A stretch of 64,000 bases of DNA from Paraspadella gotoi (lineage: Eukaryota; Chaetognatha), in assembly GCA_051294375.1 (NCBI GenBank), contig CM119266.1, positions 9,680,538-9,744,537 of the forward strand, written 5' to 3'. This document shows, in pieces, positions 52,742 to 64,000 of this stretch. A program made the translations under genes and the position numbers. A model generated the notes under the pieces. It searched no databases and was not told the DNA's origin. It saw nothing but the letters and a program-made list of their open reading frames with translations. Within the stretch, counting starts at the first letter, position 1, and each line of letters opens with the position of its first letter.

Positions 52742-54373
52742 TTAAATTATCAAACACAATTTTGACTGTTGCGTCCCGTTCTTCTCTTCCGTCTTTCCGG
52801 GTTTATTATCTTTCTCTTTTCCGTTCGTCGTTTTGTTCCTGCGCTCTCCGTTTAGAGGCGCCTTCCCCTTCGCCTTCTCCACGACTCGACCGTAGATCTC
52901 CGCGTCGACGAGCTCCTCGAGTTGGGCGACGACGTCCGAAACTTGCGCCAGTTCCTCTTCGGCGCGAGCGGCTCGAATCTCGCGCGCCGTCACCTCCTTG
53001 TCCAGTTGGGTCACGCGTCGGATCAGAGTTTCTACTCGACGATCGTCCTGAGATTGGAGAAGGGTGGCGGGGAAGTCAAGGGGGGGTGGACCTCGGATTA
53101 ACTTAAAAATAAAGACTTTAAACGAATTGGTTTAAATGTTCAACTGTTACAATTTAATCGTTCTCGTGCCTTGGCCTTGACGTCGGCCGCGAGGGTGACT
53201 TGATTTCTCAACGCGTCTTCCACAGTTTTGCTCTCCTGAAACTTTCGCAGCAAAAAAGCCGTCTCCAGCTCTTGGTATGCGGCGGCGCTTGATCCTTCTT
53301 CACCCGATTTCAATCGAAGGTTTTCTCCGAGAGCCAACTCTAATTTACTCTCACACAACTCGCCGTCGGACGCTCTCGCCCGTGACGCCGTCAAGTCGGC
53401 CGACCTTGCCTGCCCGAAGTCGAAAAAGTGGATTCAAATCAGATCAAATCCGCACACTGAAGGATATAACATTTTTAACCTTTTCAATTACATTATTAAA
53501 CTAGTTGAGGAAAATATATTAATAAAAAAAAACATCATAATAATGACAACTTATTTCCGACCTCTTTTAAATAACCTTTATTTTTCCTTCCGCCTCCTTT
53601 AACTTTTCCTCGAGCAGCAGCAACTCTTTTCTCTGCGTCGCGTTTTTCTCTATCAACGTCTGAAAAGCCCGATGATTGTCCGCTCTCGAAATTGGTCCCG
53701 CTTTTGTTTCTTCCAGCAAATGTTCATTTTCGGCAAATGGGTTTGTCCCCGTTTCGTCCGCTGTCTCTGTAAAAGTTGGAGCTTCCGTCGAAGGATCGCT
53801 CTCGGAAAACTTTTCTCCGTCTGTCACAGACTTCTGCGCAGTTATTAAACCGTTATTTTCTTTGTTGTTGTTGTTGTTTTCGTCCTTTTTTGACGCATAC
53901 ATGATTTTCGAGTTTTCCTCCACGATTTGGGGTTTTTTGTCTTCGTTCTCGATTTCGCGGGCGTCATCTTTTGATAACGGCGTCTCGCGATTCGTGGGAT
54001 CTATAATTTCGACCGAATCAGTTCCTGGATCGGCGACGGTGCGAGGCGCGTCATCTATGAGTCCACCGTCTATGAGTCCATCGTCGCCGTCGCCGACGGC
54101 GTCGGCGACTTTCCCGTCGATTTGGAGCTCACCGTTCACTTCGTCATCTTCGCCCTCATCCAATTCCAAATTAGGGTCGTCATTGGCTTCGGCCTTTCCT
54201 TGTCCTTTTTCCTCGCTTGGGCCTTTTTCAACTTCGTCGTCGCTCTCGCCTTTGCTCCCACTTTCTATCCGCTCCGTTTTCGTCCCGACTATTTTCGAGT
54301 CACCCGGAGTCGCCGCGCCTGTGGGCGTCGCCGAGGGAGGAGACTTAATTTCGACCGGCTCGTCTTTGGACAT
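52742..54373 (-). CDS. Coiled-coil protein with long acidic N-terminus
   Basis: The only clear minus-strand gene. Exon 1 54373-53576 (266 codons), exon 2 from 53409 to about 53170-53190, exon 3 53047-52742. Exons 1 and 3 are in phase 0; the exon 2 donor is uncertain (a GT at an internal GAC codon or a GC-type donor after GCCAAG). The first ~220 residues are acidic, proline/serine-rich and probably disordered; the rest are coiled coil (LIEKNATQRKELLLLEEKL, LIRRVTQLDKEVTAREI). Its 3' end faces MSH5, 90 bp away. No family recognised; a ciliary or cytoskeletal role is only a guess from composition. Confidence 0.65.
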
Positions 54374-57300
54374 TTCAAAGGAATGAGCTTTTTTTAAATT
54401 CTTTCAAAACATTTAATGACTTTCAGAAAGTGAAAAAAAAAGACTTTTTTTGTTGTAGCTAAAAGTCGCCTAGCAACCTCGGAATGAGATAAGGCGAGCG
54501 AAAATAAAAGAGGTCAATACACTTTTTTTGATATCTAAAACTTATCGATATTAAGAGATGTGACCAGAATAATTTCGATAAAATTTAAGTTCTTTTAATT
54601 TAATAATTAAATGTCCATAATATTTCTTTTGCTTTTTGAAAAAAAACTATTTGAACATTTTTCTAACGGCTAGCGTAGGTTCACAGTGAAGGATCACAAC
54701 ACCCAAGAGCTAATTAAATTCGTTCTGCTTAAGTTTTTAACTTTTAGGTAATCAGATAAATTTTACGATAATTACGTCTTTAAGTTTAAGTGATTTAAAT
54801 ATTTGTCGTAGCTTTTGCCGAGGGCCATCGTCTCCCCCACGGGTGACATCGTTATCGTTATGATTAGTGTAATTGTTCGAAATATCATTGCGTTAACTGT
54901 CATAAGGATTAAATTTCAAAATCAGAATGCTCCAAGTGCGCTTTATAAAGAACTATGAAGTTGAAAGCGAAGATTTTAGTTTTAGATCTTGAGGGCTGCT
55001 GATGAAGTAGGGTTTTTACTGTCCAGCTTTATAATTATCATATTATTATGCAAGTCTCAATTTCTGCTATTAAAAAGTATTTTATTCTATTTGAGCCGAT
55101 ACTTTAAACTTTAATTTCAAATGACATTTTTTGGATGTCACAAGCTTAGAACGGCTAAAAAATCGACGTGTTTTTTTCGCTAAACAATTACTAGAAATTC
55201 CTTTGAATTTTTTACACGATTACTACATCAAGGAAGATGGTCCGGACTTCAATATGTCACATTTATAATTTCGAACCGCACGTATATTCGTCACCGACAG
55301 TAGCCTCCTAATTTCTATTCAAAGAGGCGAATTGAAAAATTTAATAGGAAAAACTGGAATTAAAATCTCTCCCGGTTGTAAAATTGTAGAAAAGCTGTTC
55401 GCCAAGTTTTCCCTAGGCCGCATTCCACTTTCCAAAAGCCAGCGCTGCGGTTATTCGGTGCGTCTCTTCACCATCGTCGCCTCGCCTCTATCTCTCTCTC
55501 TCTCTTTCAAAAACTTGATATTTCAACTTTTTCCCAAAACTCGCCTTTCTTCTCCGCAATTTCGATCAAACTTACTTTTCGATTCTTCCTTTCATCGAGA
55601 CTCACCGAAAGAATCTCGCCGGACGTCTTTACTCTCTATCTCTCTCTCGCTCGCGCTCTCGGATTTTTTATCTCCTCGTCAACAGAACTGATTTAATCTT
55701 TCCCGGAAGTTTCTTTTCTTTTTTTAATTCGACAAAGAAGCGACGGATAAGGTTACGCCAATCAAAGCTGCGAGAGAAGGCTAATTGTGAGTAGAAACTT
55801 ACATGTCCACCGGAAATTGCCCATTTAGCGTTGGCCAAGTCTTCCTATCTATTCTAATTAAAAAGTTCGTTTTTGAAACTGTTTCAAGTAATTTAGTTTG
55901 ACCTTTAAGGGCAAGACAGATAAGAGATCGAAATAAATATCAATCAAAATTATTTTGATTTCAATGTTCATAATCTGTATTAACGCTTAACGAAAATGGT
56001 CAAAATCAGGCACTCAAATTGAAGACTTGCCATGCTATTTTTATTACGTGAGGGCTAGCAAAAAGTCTTATTTATTAATATAGAAATATTTTAAGAAAGT
56101 ACTTGTACGAATCAATAAATGTTATTTCTTTACGATTAATATTAAATCTTATTTATGCCTCGGTCGGCATCATGCACTACCTGTCATGACATGACCGATT
56201 TTCACTATTTACTTATGACGCAGTGAACTACGCATTAATTACTAGACGACTACGTTCCAGGCGATGGTAATAATTAAAAATTATGTCAGGTTGCCGAAAA
56301 AAAATTTAAATATTATATTTAAATATAAAAATTTAAAAATTTATAGCATTTGAAATTCGTGCGGAAGAAAATTATTTTTGTTCCAATCGCTTGTAAGATG
56401 TAACCAATGGTTTCATGTATTATATGCAGGAGTTATGTCACGAGTATAGTGTTTATTTTTTACATTGACCTGAACGCCACAATTTGACAGATATTTTAAT
56501 CGCTTTTAGAAGTTGCTCGGGGTTGAATAGAAAGTCCCTCAGTATCCAAGGTCATATACGATGCAGAACCTACTTGTCGCTGTAGGCTTTAGCAGAAAGA
56601 CGAGTTTCGACTTGCGAAAACTCTAAAATTCCTCGTCACGTTTATCGCCAAGGCCTAATTCCCCCCCCTCTCAAAATCGGCTCTTCCTTCACCCCCCCCC
56701 CTCGAAAGAAAGGGGTTGGTCTCGATCCCCCGAAAACCCGTTCCGCTCGCGATCGCCGATCCCGAAATATCGACAAAAACTCGTTCTTCCCGATCGGTTT
56801 CGTCCTCTGCCAAGAAGTTTTTCAATTCGAGTCAGATTTCTCATTTTCTGGCCTCCCCCTTTCCCCCCCCCGGTCTTTGGCAACGATAATAAAACCCACC
56901 CCTCGTTTTTGAAAAAAATGTTTCGCCTTACCCGTCATCTGCGGCTTAGTAGTTGTTGTTGTACTTGATAATGCGGGAAAGAACTAAAAATGGGAAAAAT
57001 CCTGGCAGAATTAAACGTTGAACAGGAATGACGACCTCGTCGTGTGTGTGTGTGTTTCTCTCCGGGAAAATGTCGCGGGAGAATTAAGGGGGAAAAAAAG
57101 GAGGAAAAAATGAGAGAAAAACCCGCCTCGGCAAGTTTAACTCGTGTGGTTTTACTGATTCTGCGCAGTTTGATAGATGGAAGTATGCAACATCGTTGTT
57201 TGGTGTGTATGCATCATCTTGTTTTCCAAATCTAATTCTTTACAAATTCCGTATAAAGCAAACCTTTGTTTTGAGGCTTTGAGGTTTAAATTAAGACATT

Positions 57301-57483
57301 TTTTCCATAATTCTTAAAAACGTTTAAGAAGAAAATTAAAAGTATTAAAAAGTTAAAATGGAAGTCTGAACAAAGAAGCTGAACCGATAACCATCCACCC
57401 ACTGTGCTATATTTGCCTACGTCATGTTCACCAGCCGACATTGATCAATCATTTAAACTCATTTCCAACAGCAGGCGTCCAAG
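54374..57483. other. 3.1 kb intergenic between divergent genes
   Basis: Separates the minus-strand coiled-coil gene from the giant repeat gene and so holds both upstream regions. It contains a (CT)n tract near 55490-55506, a second CT-rich stretch near 55640, C runs at about 56689-56700 and 56861-56870, and (GT)n at 57039-57052. The 119-codon frame at 55332-55691 lies over the CT tracts and is not believed. No RNA gene recognised. Confidence 0.55.
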
Positions 57484-60400
57484 ATGGAGGACGACGAAGA
57501 AGCGAGGGACCTGTTGATCCAAGAAGACCTCCTCCCCGAGGACGTGGGTCACATCATCACGATCGATGACGTGAAGGAGCTTGAAGAGGTTCTGGAGGAA
57601 GGTGAGTGGAAACTGGCCATTGACCCTCCTTTTTTTCCATTTATTTCTACTTTAAAAGATTGTAAAAATAAACCTTGGTGCAGCACAAAATACTCAAGAC
57701 AAAGTAGCAGGCCAGAACGACTCGCTACTACGCCAGAGTTTCGAGATATTGATTTGCATATCGGACTTGTTTATTTCGTTTAAGTTTATTTATAGTTAAA
57801 ATTAAGTACGATTACAAATTGGTAATATTAATTAACCCCTACTATTTTAGTAAAAAAAATTTACTGCTAATGTCTTATGAATTTTTAATTTTTTTGTTGA
57901 TAATTCACTTTGTCGGTCCGTCGGTCCGTCTCCCAATCTTGTCGGTAAGTCACATAAATCATGTCCGAACATCGAATGATGATGAATAATGCCAAAAAAT
58001 TGATGTCCGTCCACCCGTCCCCCCTTAGCTTTGAACGCCAATTACTCTTGATTGTAAGGGGCAATTGACTTGAAATTTTATATGTGGGTAGGAGAGTGTG
58101 TGATTGAGCAGGAAATCAAGTTTTGATGGAATCGTCCGAGTGAAAATGAGTTAAAATAGAAAAAAACAAAAAAATATATTTCTCTATTTGATTATGTTTT
58201 TTTTCTTCTTTTTATATTTAATGTAAAGTCGAGATTGCTGTTTTGTGATTGAGAGGCGAGACAAAGTGGAAAACGATTTGGACACGAAAAAAAATTAATT
58301 AATTAATTATTTAATTTAAAAATTAATTAATTATCTGATCAGCGGCTTACCGCTAATGATCGTTGGCAGATCTGGCATTGTTTGTTCAAACTTGTTATCA
58401 ACTGTTGCAATGTGGATTTATATTCAGTATTATATAATACCGTGTATATATAATATATATACACGGTTAAAACATAAAAGTGTTATTTTAAAAGTCAAGG
58501 GTAAAAAGTCAATAAAAACATAGCGCGCTATTAAAATATAAAATTGATGAAGAATAATAATCCCATCTCCGTAAATTTGTGGAGGGTAAAATTTAGAAGC
58601 TTTTGAAAGCTCTTTTGAATTTACTGTATGGAATTGTTGTTTTTTTACTATTTTCATTATTATGATAAAATAGAAACTGATATGATTGAAATGGGCAAAA
58701 AATTACATATCCTTACCTGATAATGCATTTCTTCTTTAATTTTTTATTTCCATCCCATTTCTCAAATGAAAGACTCGGATTCCGAAGAAAGATGGATCGT
58801 ATTTGAATCCGATGATCAACACGGATGGAATGTCACTCATGTCGAAATTACTCCATCAAAGTCTCGAGATGTTTCGAGAGCATCGCTGGATGTCAATGAC
58901 AATGTCAAGATTGACCCGCCAAGCATGGATTCTGTATTTGAAGGAACTGATGATTCAAAATACCCACCTGAGCCTGCAACTGAGCCAATTCGTTCTGCCC
59001 CTATTATTTCCCCATACGATGATTCTCCTATTAAAGCAGAAGTAGTAAAACCAGTCAGCGCGGAGCCTCCATTTGGGATTGACGACACCCCTGAAAATCC
59101 CAAAAATGTTTCAATCAAACCAGACATGGAAAAACCAGGAGTAGAAATATCAACCCCTGATCCTACAGATTCGAATGAAAAACCAGTTTTAAACATATCA
59201 TTTCCCGCCTCACCATCTCCCAATGATTCTTTGATTGATCCAGATACTGAAAAACCTACTGACAAAACTTCTAAACATCCAGGTTCCATTGAACCAGATG
59301 AGCCATCTGGTGTATCCTTACCATCAGATATTGACATTCCAGGTAGTAATGTCCCAGAAAAACCTGATGTTGAGAAGCCAGGGGTAGACATACCAGTAAA
59401 ACCTCTGGAAGATTCAACAGTTTCTCTCAAACCAGATGGAAAGGAACCAGAAAAAACTAAAGATGAACCAACCATTGTTACTATCAAGCCAGATGACAAG
59501 GAACCAGAAAAATCTACAGATGACCCAACCATTGTTTCTATCAAACCAGATGACAAGGAACAGAAAAAACAAAAGATGATCAAACTATTGTTACTATCAA
59601 ACCAGATGACAAGGAACCAGAAAAAACTAAAGATGATCCAACCATTGTTTCTATCAAACCAGATGTCAAGGAACCAGAAAAAACTAAAGATGATCCAACC
59701 ATTGTATCTATCAAACCAGATGTCAAGGAACCAGAAAAATTAAAGATGATCCAACCATTGTTTCTATCAAACCAGATGACAAGACCAGAAAAAACTAAAG
59801 ATGATCAAACTATTGTTACTATCAAACCAGATGACAAGGAACCAGAAAAAACTAAAGATGATCCAATCATTGTTTCTATCAAACCAGATGACAAGGAACC
59901 AGAAAAAACTAAAGATGATCCAACCATTGTTTCTATCAAACCAGATGTCAAGGAACCAGAAAAAATTAAAGATGATCCAACCATTGTATCTATCAAACCA
60001 GATGTCAAGGAACCAGAAAAAATTAAAGATGATCCAACCATTGTATCTATCAAAACCAGATTTCAAGGAACCAGAAAAAATTTAAAGATGATCCACCATT
60101 TGTATCTATCAAACCAGATGTCAAGGAACCAGAAAAATTTAAAGATAATCCAACCATTGTATCTATCAAACCAGATGTCAAGGAACCAGAAAAAATTAAA
60201 GAGGATCCAATCATTGTTTCTTTCAAACCAGATGTCAAGGAACCAGAAAAACCTAAAGATGATCTAACCATTATTTCTATCAAATCAGATGACAAGGAAC
60301 CGGAAAAAAAGAAAGATGATCAAACCATTGCTTCTATCAAACCAGAAGTTAAAGAACCAGAAAAAACTAAAGATGATCCAATCTTTGTTTCTATCAAACC

Positions 60401-63400
60401 AGATATCAAGGAACCAGAAAAAACTAAAGATGATCCAATCATTGTTTCTTTCAAACCAGATATCAAGGAACCAGAAAAAATTAAAGAAGATCCAACCTTT
60501 GTTTCCATCAAACCAGATGACAAGGAACCAGAAAAACCTAAAGATGATCCAATCATTGTTTCTATCAAACCAGACGACAAGGAACCAGAAAAAACTAAAG
60601 ATGATCCAATCATTGTTTCTATCAAACCAGATGTCAAGGAACCAGAAAAAATTAAAGATGATCCAACCATTGTTTCAATCAAACCAGATGTCAAGGAACC
60701 AGAAAAAATTAAAGAGGATCCATTCATTGTTTCTATCAAACCAGATGTCAAGGAACCAGAAAAAATTAAAGATGATCCAACCATTGTTTATATCAAACCA
60801 GACAACAAGAAACCAGAAAAACCTAAGATTGATCCAACAATTGTTTCTATCAGATCAGATGACAAGGAACCAGAAAAAACTAAAGATGATTTAAATATTG
60901 TTTCTAATAAACCAGATGACAAGGAACCAGAAAAAACTAAAGATGATCCAACCGTTGTTTTTATCAAACCAGATGACAAGGAACCAGAAAAAACTGAAGA
61001 CGCTCCAGCTATTGTTTATATAAAACCAAATATAAAAAAATTAGATGATAAAATAACAGAAAACACCCCAGAGGATCCAACAGTCATTTCCATCAAACCA
61101 GATATAAAAAAACCTGATGATAAAGTACCTTGGAAAACTCCAGTTGTTTCCCTCAAACCAGATGATGTATCAATCAAACCAGAAATAGAAAAAAAAGTAT
61201 CAGAACCAAGCAGTGTTACTGTTACTGCACCTCACCAAATTGATGCTCCATTATCAGATTTTCTACCACCAGATAATCTTTTAAATAAATTGAATGAAAA
61301 TATGGTTGATGAAAATGTTACTGTGTCAAAACCAACAGTTACATATTTGGATGACCCTGATGAAAAAGGAAAAGAGAAGATAGAGCCAGTAATTGAAAAG
61401 CCTGTAGCCCAAGTTTTGGACAATAGCAAGCCTTCAAAGCCTTTGGTTGGACAAATAACAATATCAGATACCACTGATGATGCAGATTACAAAAGTCAAC
61501 AACCGCAAGGAAATAATGATGATTTAAATGATGAATCAAAACCATTAAATATTGAAACAAAAGGACCAACTGAACCTGTTTCAGTTGGCCAAATAACAAT
61601 TTTAGAACAACCTCCTGATAGTCATATTGATACGAAATATGACATGGATGAAACAGTTCCATCTCTTAATGGTAAAGAATTAGAAGCTTTTAATGAATTA
61701 ACAAATTCTTTAAGGGAAACAGAGAAAAAGCCAGTGGGGAGCAACTTATCACACAGTGATCAATTTTATGATTGTGAGTCAAATGTAGATACAGAGATCT
61801 TGCTTGAACCACTCAGGATAAAACCCAATGAAAAAAATAAACAGAATGAAGATGACCATCCCCTTGCAGAAAACAGAGATACCGTCAAAGAAATAACTGA
61901 GAGTGAACCCTTATATTTTAAATTACCAGAATGGCATTTGCCAGACTTCCCTGAAAATGAGATAAATAAAAGTGAGGAAGTTGAAAAACCTGAAGTTGAA
62001 GTTATTTCTCCTAAAAAGGAGGGGTCTGTTTTTCAACTACCCGATCTTAATTTACCAGATATTGGGGAAACTGGCCTGTCTGTTCAGAAAGAAAGTTCTA
62101 ATAGTTTAGAAGGCACAGAACCTGCAGTAGAAAAGCCACAAATAAATGAGAGTGAAGATGAAATTAAAGAAAATGAAAAGGAAAACAAGAATATGAATGG
62201 AATTCATATAACATTACCTGATTGGCATTTGCCTAGGCAGGTATTAAAAGATAATTTGGATAATAATATTTCAGAACCTTCCAATGAAATAGACAGTACC
62301 AATGAAAAGATGAAATTTCCTGACTGGAAGTTTCCGAGCCTTAACTTACCAAGCCTTAATTTTGGAAAAGAAAAAGAAAATCTTGAGGAAGAAACGGAAC
62401 AAATTTTAGAGGAACCAAATTTAGAGGGTGAAAGTGAGCAAATAAATTTTGAAGACCATGAAATTAAAGGATTGCATTTTAATTTACCTGAGTGGGAAGT
62501 ACCAGATCTTGCAGTTGAAGATTTAAAAGAAAACCGTGTTGATACCGATAATGATACTTCCAGACTCAACTTCAAAATGCCCGATTTCAGTTTACCACGA
62601 ATTAATAAATCTTCAGAAATTAATGATAGTACTACCCATGAGCAAGATAGTGCTTCAGATTTAAATGTTGATCAAGATCTTGAAGTAATCATTGAAGAAG
62701 CGGAAGAAAATCCAGATGAATCAAAGAAGAATGGGTTTCAGTTCAATTTACCAGACTGGCATCTTCCAAGAAACATAGATACTGCACGAACAGAACCAAC
62801 TGATAAAAATGTAAATTTCAAGTTGCCTGATTGGTCATTACCTAATATTAGTTTAAAAAAATCAAATGACAAATTGAATGACAAAAATACAGAAGTAGTA
62901 GCCTCTGAGGATAGTAATTTAAAATCTGAAGAATCTGGATTTAATTTCAGTTTACCTAAATTTAAATTACCTAATCTTAGTCTTGATAGAAAGGGGGAGG
63001 AAACAGAGAGAGCTACTGATGATGCAAACATAAATCAGGACCTGGAGGTCACTATTGAAGAGTCAGAAGCTGGCACTAATATTGATGAAAAGGTAAAAGG
63101 GCCACAGTTTAATCTACCGGATTTTTCTCTCCCAAAACTAAACAAACCAGAAACGGATATTGCCATTTCAGGACAAGCTCCAAGTTTCAAATTACCTGAT
63201 TGGCAATTACCAAGTCTAGGTATTAAAAAAGATAAAGGAGTCGAACCTGTACTGGAAAAAGAAAATGATGTTAATGTGAAAAATGATGGTCGTGGATTAA
63301 ATTTCAAGTTACCAAATTGGAAACTACCTTCTCTCAATACAGAAAAGCAAAACAAAGTGAAAGATGCGAAAAGTTCTGCTTTTGAAATGGAAGAAGAAGA

Positions 63401-64000
63401 TGAAAATTATGGATACAATGTCATGTTGCAATATCAAGTTATTGTAGAAGAAGTTGAAAGCAGTCTTGATGAAAACCAATATGCATCCGTTGATGCTGAT
63501 ATAAGCCAAATTAATGAAGAAAAAAAAGAATTACAATTAGAATTACCTGATTGGCATTTGCCAAAAATGCAGTCAAAACTAAATGAACCAGAAGGAAATG
63601 AAGATTCTGATGAAGCAAATTCTGGAATTGACTTTAAGTTACCAGATTTGAAATTCCCATCATTAAATCTGAAAGGTTCAGAAGAAAATGGAAGTTTACC
63701 AGAAAAAACTCAAAATTTAGATTTTAATAAGTCAAATTTCAAATTGCCTAACTGGAAATTACCTAATGTCAATTTTGATCCAAATTTACCTGATTGGAAA
63801 CTACCCTCTATGAATCTTAAAACACCAAAATTGAAAGATAAAGTTGATTCAGAAACAGAATTTATCGAAGAGGAACAAGATCTAGAAGCAACAATTGAAG
63901 AAATAGGTTTTGAAAAAAATCAAGCTCAAGATGAGAGCATCAATATAGAGAGCAAGGGATTACAGTTTAACCTTCCTGAATTTAAGGTCCCAAGTATAAA
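57484..64000 (+). CDS. Giant AHNAK/periaxin-like repeat protein, 3' end outside window
   Basis: Exon 1 57484-57601 (MEDDEEARDLLIQEDLLPED...) joins in phase 1 to exon 2, which starts at 58773 and runs off the window. After ~220 acidic, proline-rich residues come about 27 tandem 19-residue units of the form KPDVKEPEKTKDDPTIVSI (59430-61010), then an acidic linker, and from about 61910 a long series of FxLPDWxLPSL motifs (about 17 seen). Short repeated Pro-hydrophobic strands of this type recall AHNAK and periaxin, which are scaffolds under the plasma membrane, but no PDZ domain is present in the part seen. Five indels in the tandem repeats change the frame (59561, 59735, 59783, 60053, 60081). 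Strongly AT-rich. Homology is unproven. Confidence 0.7.
57602..58772 (+). other. First intron of the giant repeat gene (1.17 kb)
   Basis: The donor GTGAGT at 57602 and the acceptor TTTCTCAAATGAAAG at 58772 join GAA-G to AC-TCG in frame, giving VLEEDSDSEERW. Contents are AT-rich; a palindromic run GTATATATAATATATATAC lies near 58443-58461 and repeated TTAATTAATT near 58294-58332. The 99-codon read-through frame from exon 1 ends at 57783. An alternative start exists at 58766. Confidence 0.6.
59430..61010 (+). repeat. 57-bp coding tandem repeat (about 27 units)
   Basis: Each unit is 19 codons with consensus AAACCAGATG(A/T)CAAGGAACC... ending in GTTTCTATC. Variation is mostly at D/V, T/I and P/I positions. 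Most units keep the exact 57-base period, and neighbours are very alike, which points to recent unequal exchange or gene conversion. Confidence 0.9.
61910..64000 (+). repeat. Degenerate (L/F)PxWxLP repeats in ~0.4 kb higher-order units
   Basis: Motifs such as LPEWHLPDF, LPDWHLPRQ, FPDWKFPSL, LPEWEVPDL, MPDFSLPRI, LPDWSLPNI, LPKFKLPNL, LPDWQLPSL and LPNWKLPSL recur through the frame. A larger pattern, QDLEVxIEE then 20-40 residues then FNLPDxxLP, appears near 62665, 63035 and 63875, with a weaker copy near 63435. Confidence 0.8.

Noticed and set aside
55332-55691. 119-codon open frame
   Set aside because: It overlaps CT microsatellites, is low in complexity, and has no family resemblance or splice support.
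59767-60066. Minus-strand frames with repeated hydrophobic FWFLVIWFD-like peptides, and others with SSLVFSGSL repeats
   Set aside because: They are antisense shadows of the same 57-bp repeats; the plus strand has the splice-supported, continuous gene.
60289-60894. Plus-strand frame with NQKKLKMIQ-type repeats
   Set aside because: It is the +1 shadow of the repeat region; the correct phase continues open to the window end and matches the downstream LPDW frame.
59430-61010. Regular 57-bp direct repeats that could suggest a CRISPR or satellite array
   Set aside because: There are no unique spacers, the period is a multiple of three and the units translate to one conserved 19-residue motif inside a long gene, so this is a coding tandem repeat.
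1-64000. tRNA, rRNA, spliced-leader RNA or selenocysteine elements
   Set aside because: I looked for tRNA B-box-like GGTTCGAATCC and similar cores and found none convincing; no SL RNA could be identified by eye.

Overview
The window is nuclear DNA of an animal with a compact genome. About 30 protein-coding genes lie in 64 kb. Introns are GT-AG and mostly 50-360 bp, with a few near 1 kb. Several families are typical of metazoans: RASSF with C1, RA and SARAH modules, EBAG9, RIMOC1, MAX, FDXACB1, a MATH-BTB protein, HMG-CoA lyase and MSH5. Gene density and short introns argue against a vertebrate. The species is not readable from the sequence; a sponge-like or other compact invertebrate genome would fit, but that is a guess.

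Layout. 1-8.1 kb: the 3' part of PIF1, then MAX, ESF1, ARL2 and an unrecognised tail-anchored protein. 8.7-12.8 kb: FDXACB1, EBAG9 and VDAC. 13.2-18.7 kb: COX6B, RIMOC1, BLOC1S1 and a divergent VDAC-like porin. 18.8-24.3 kb: RASSF1/5-like, acylphosphatase and an SPOP-like MATH-BTB protein. 24.9-34.8 kb: an intronless PH-domain giant, a truncated tandem copy of its tail, HMGCL and a membrane-anchored JmjC-type oxygenase. 35.3-45.2 kb: PGPEP1, an SPFH protein, a cystatin, a two-span membrane protein, an F-box protein and PIGO. 45.3-48.4 kb: a repeat island ending in an unidentified basic gene. 48.4-54.4 kb: an 11-exon MSH5 facing a convergent coiled-coil gene. 54.4-57.5 kb: non-coding. 57.5 kb to the edge: a giant repeat protein resembling AHNAK/periaxin in composition, open at the window end.

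All but one gene lie on the + strand, and several neighbours are only 60-110 bp apart (stop to next ATG). A pyrimidine tract plus AG splice acceptor sits 4-70 bp before many start codons. This is what polycistronic transcription resolved by spliced-leader trans-splicing would leave, although short 5'UTR introns would look the same.

The two most unusual loci are at 29.1-32.5 kb and 57.5-64 kb. In the first, a tandem duplication copied the last ~310 codons and the 3'UTR of the PH gene plus the upstream region of HMGCL, so a new truncated gene appears to use a copied HMGCL promoter. The second is the giant gene: about 27 copies of a 19-residue repeat, then a long series of (L/F)PxW/FxLP motifs in ~0.4 kb higher-order units. 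Its repeat tract carries five small indels that shift the frame in this assembly.
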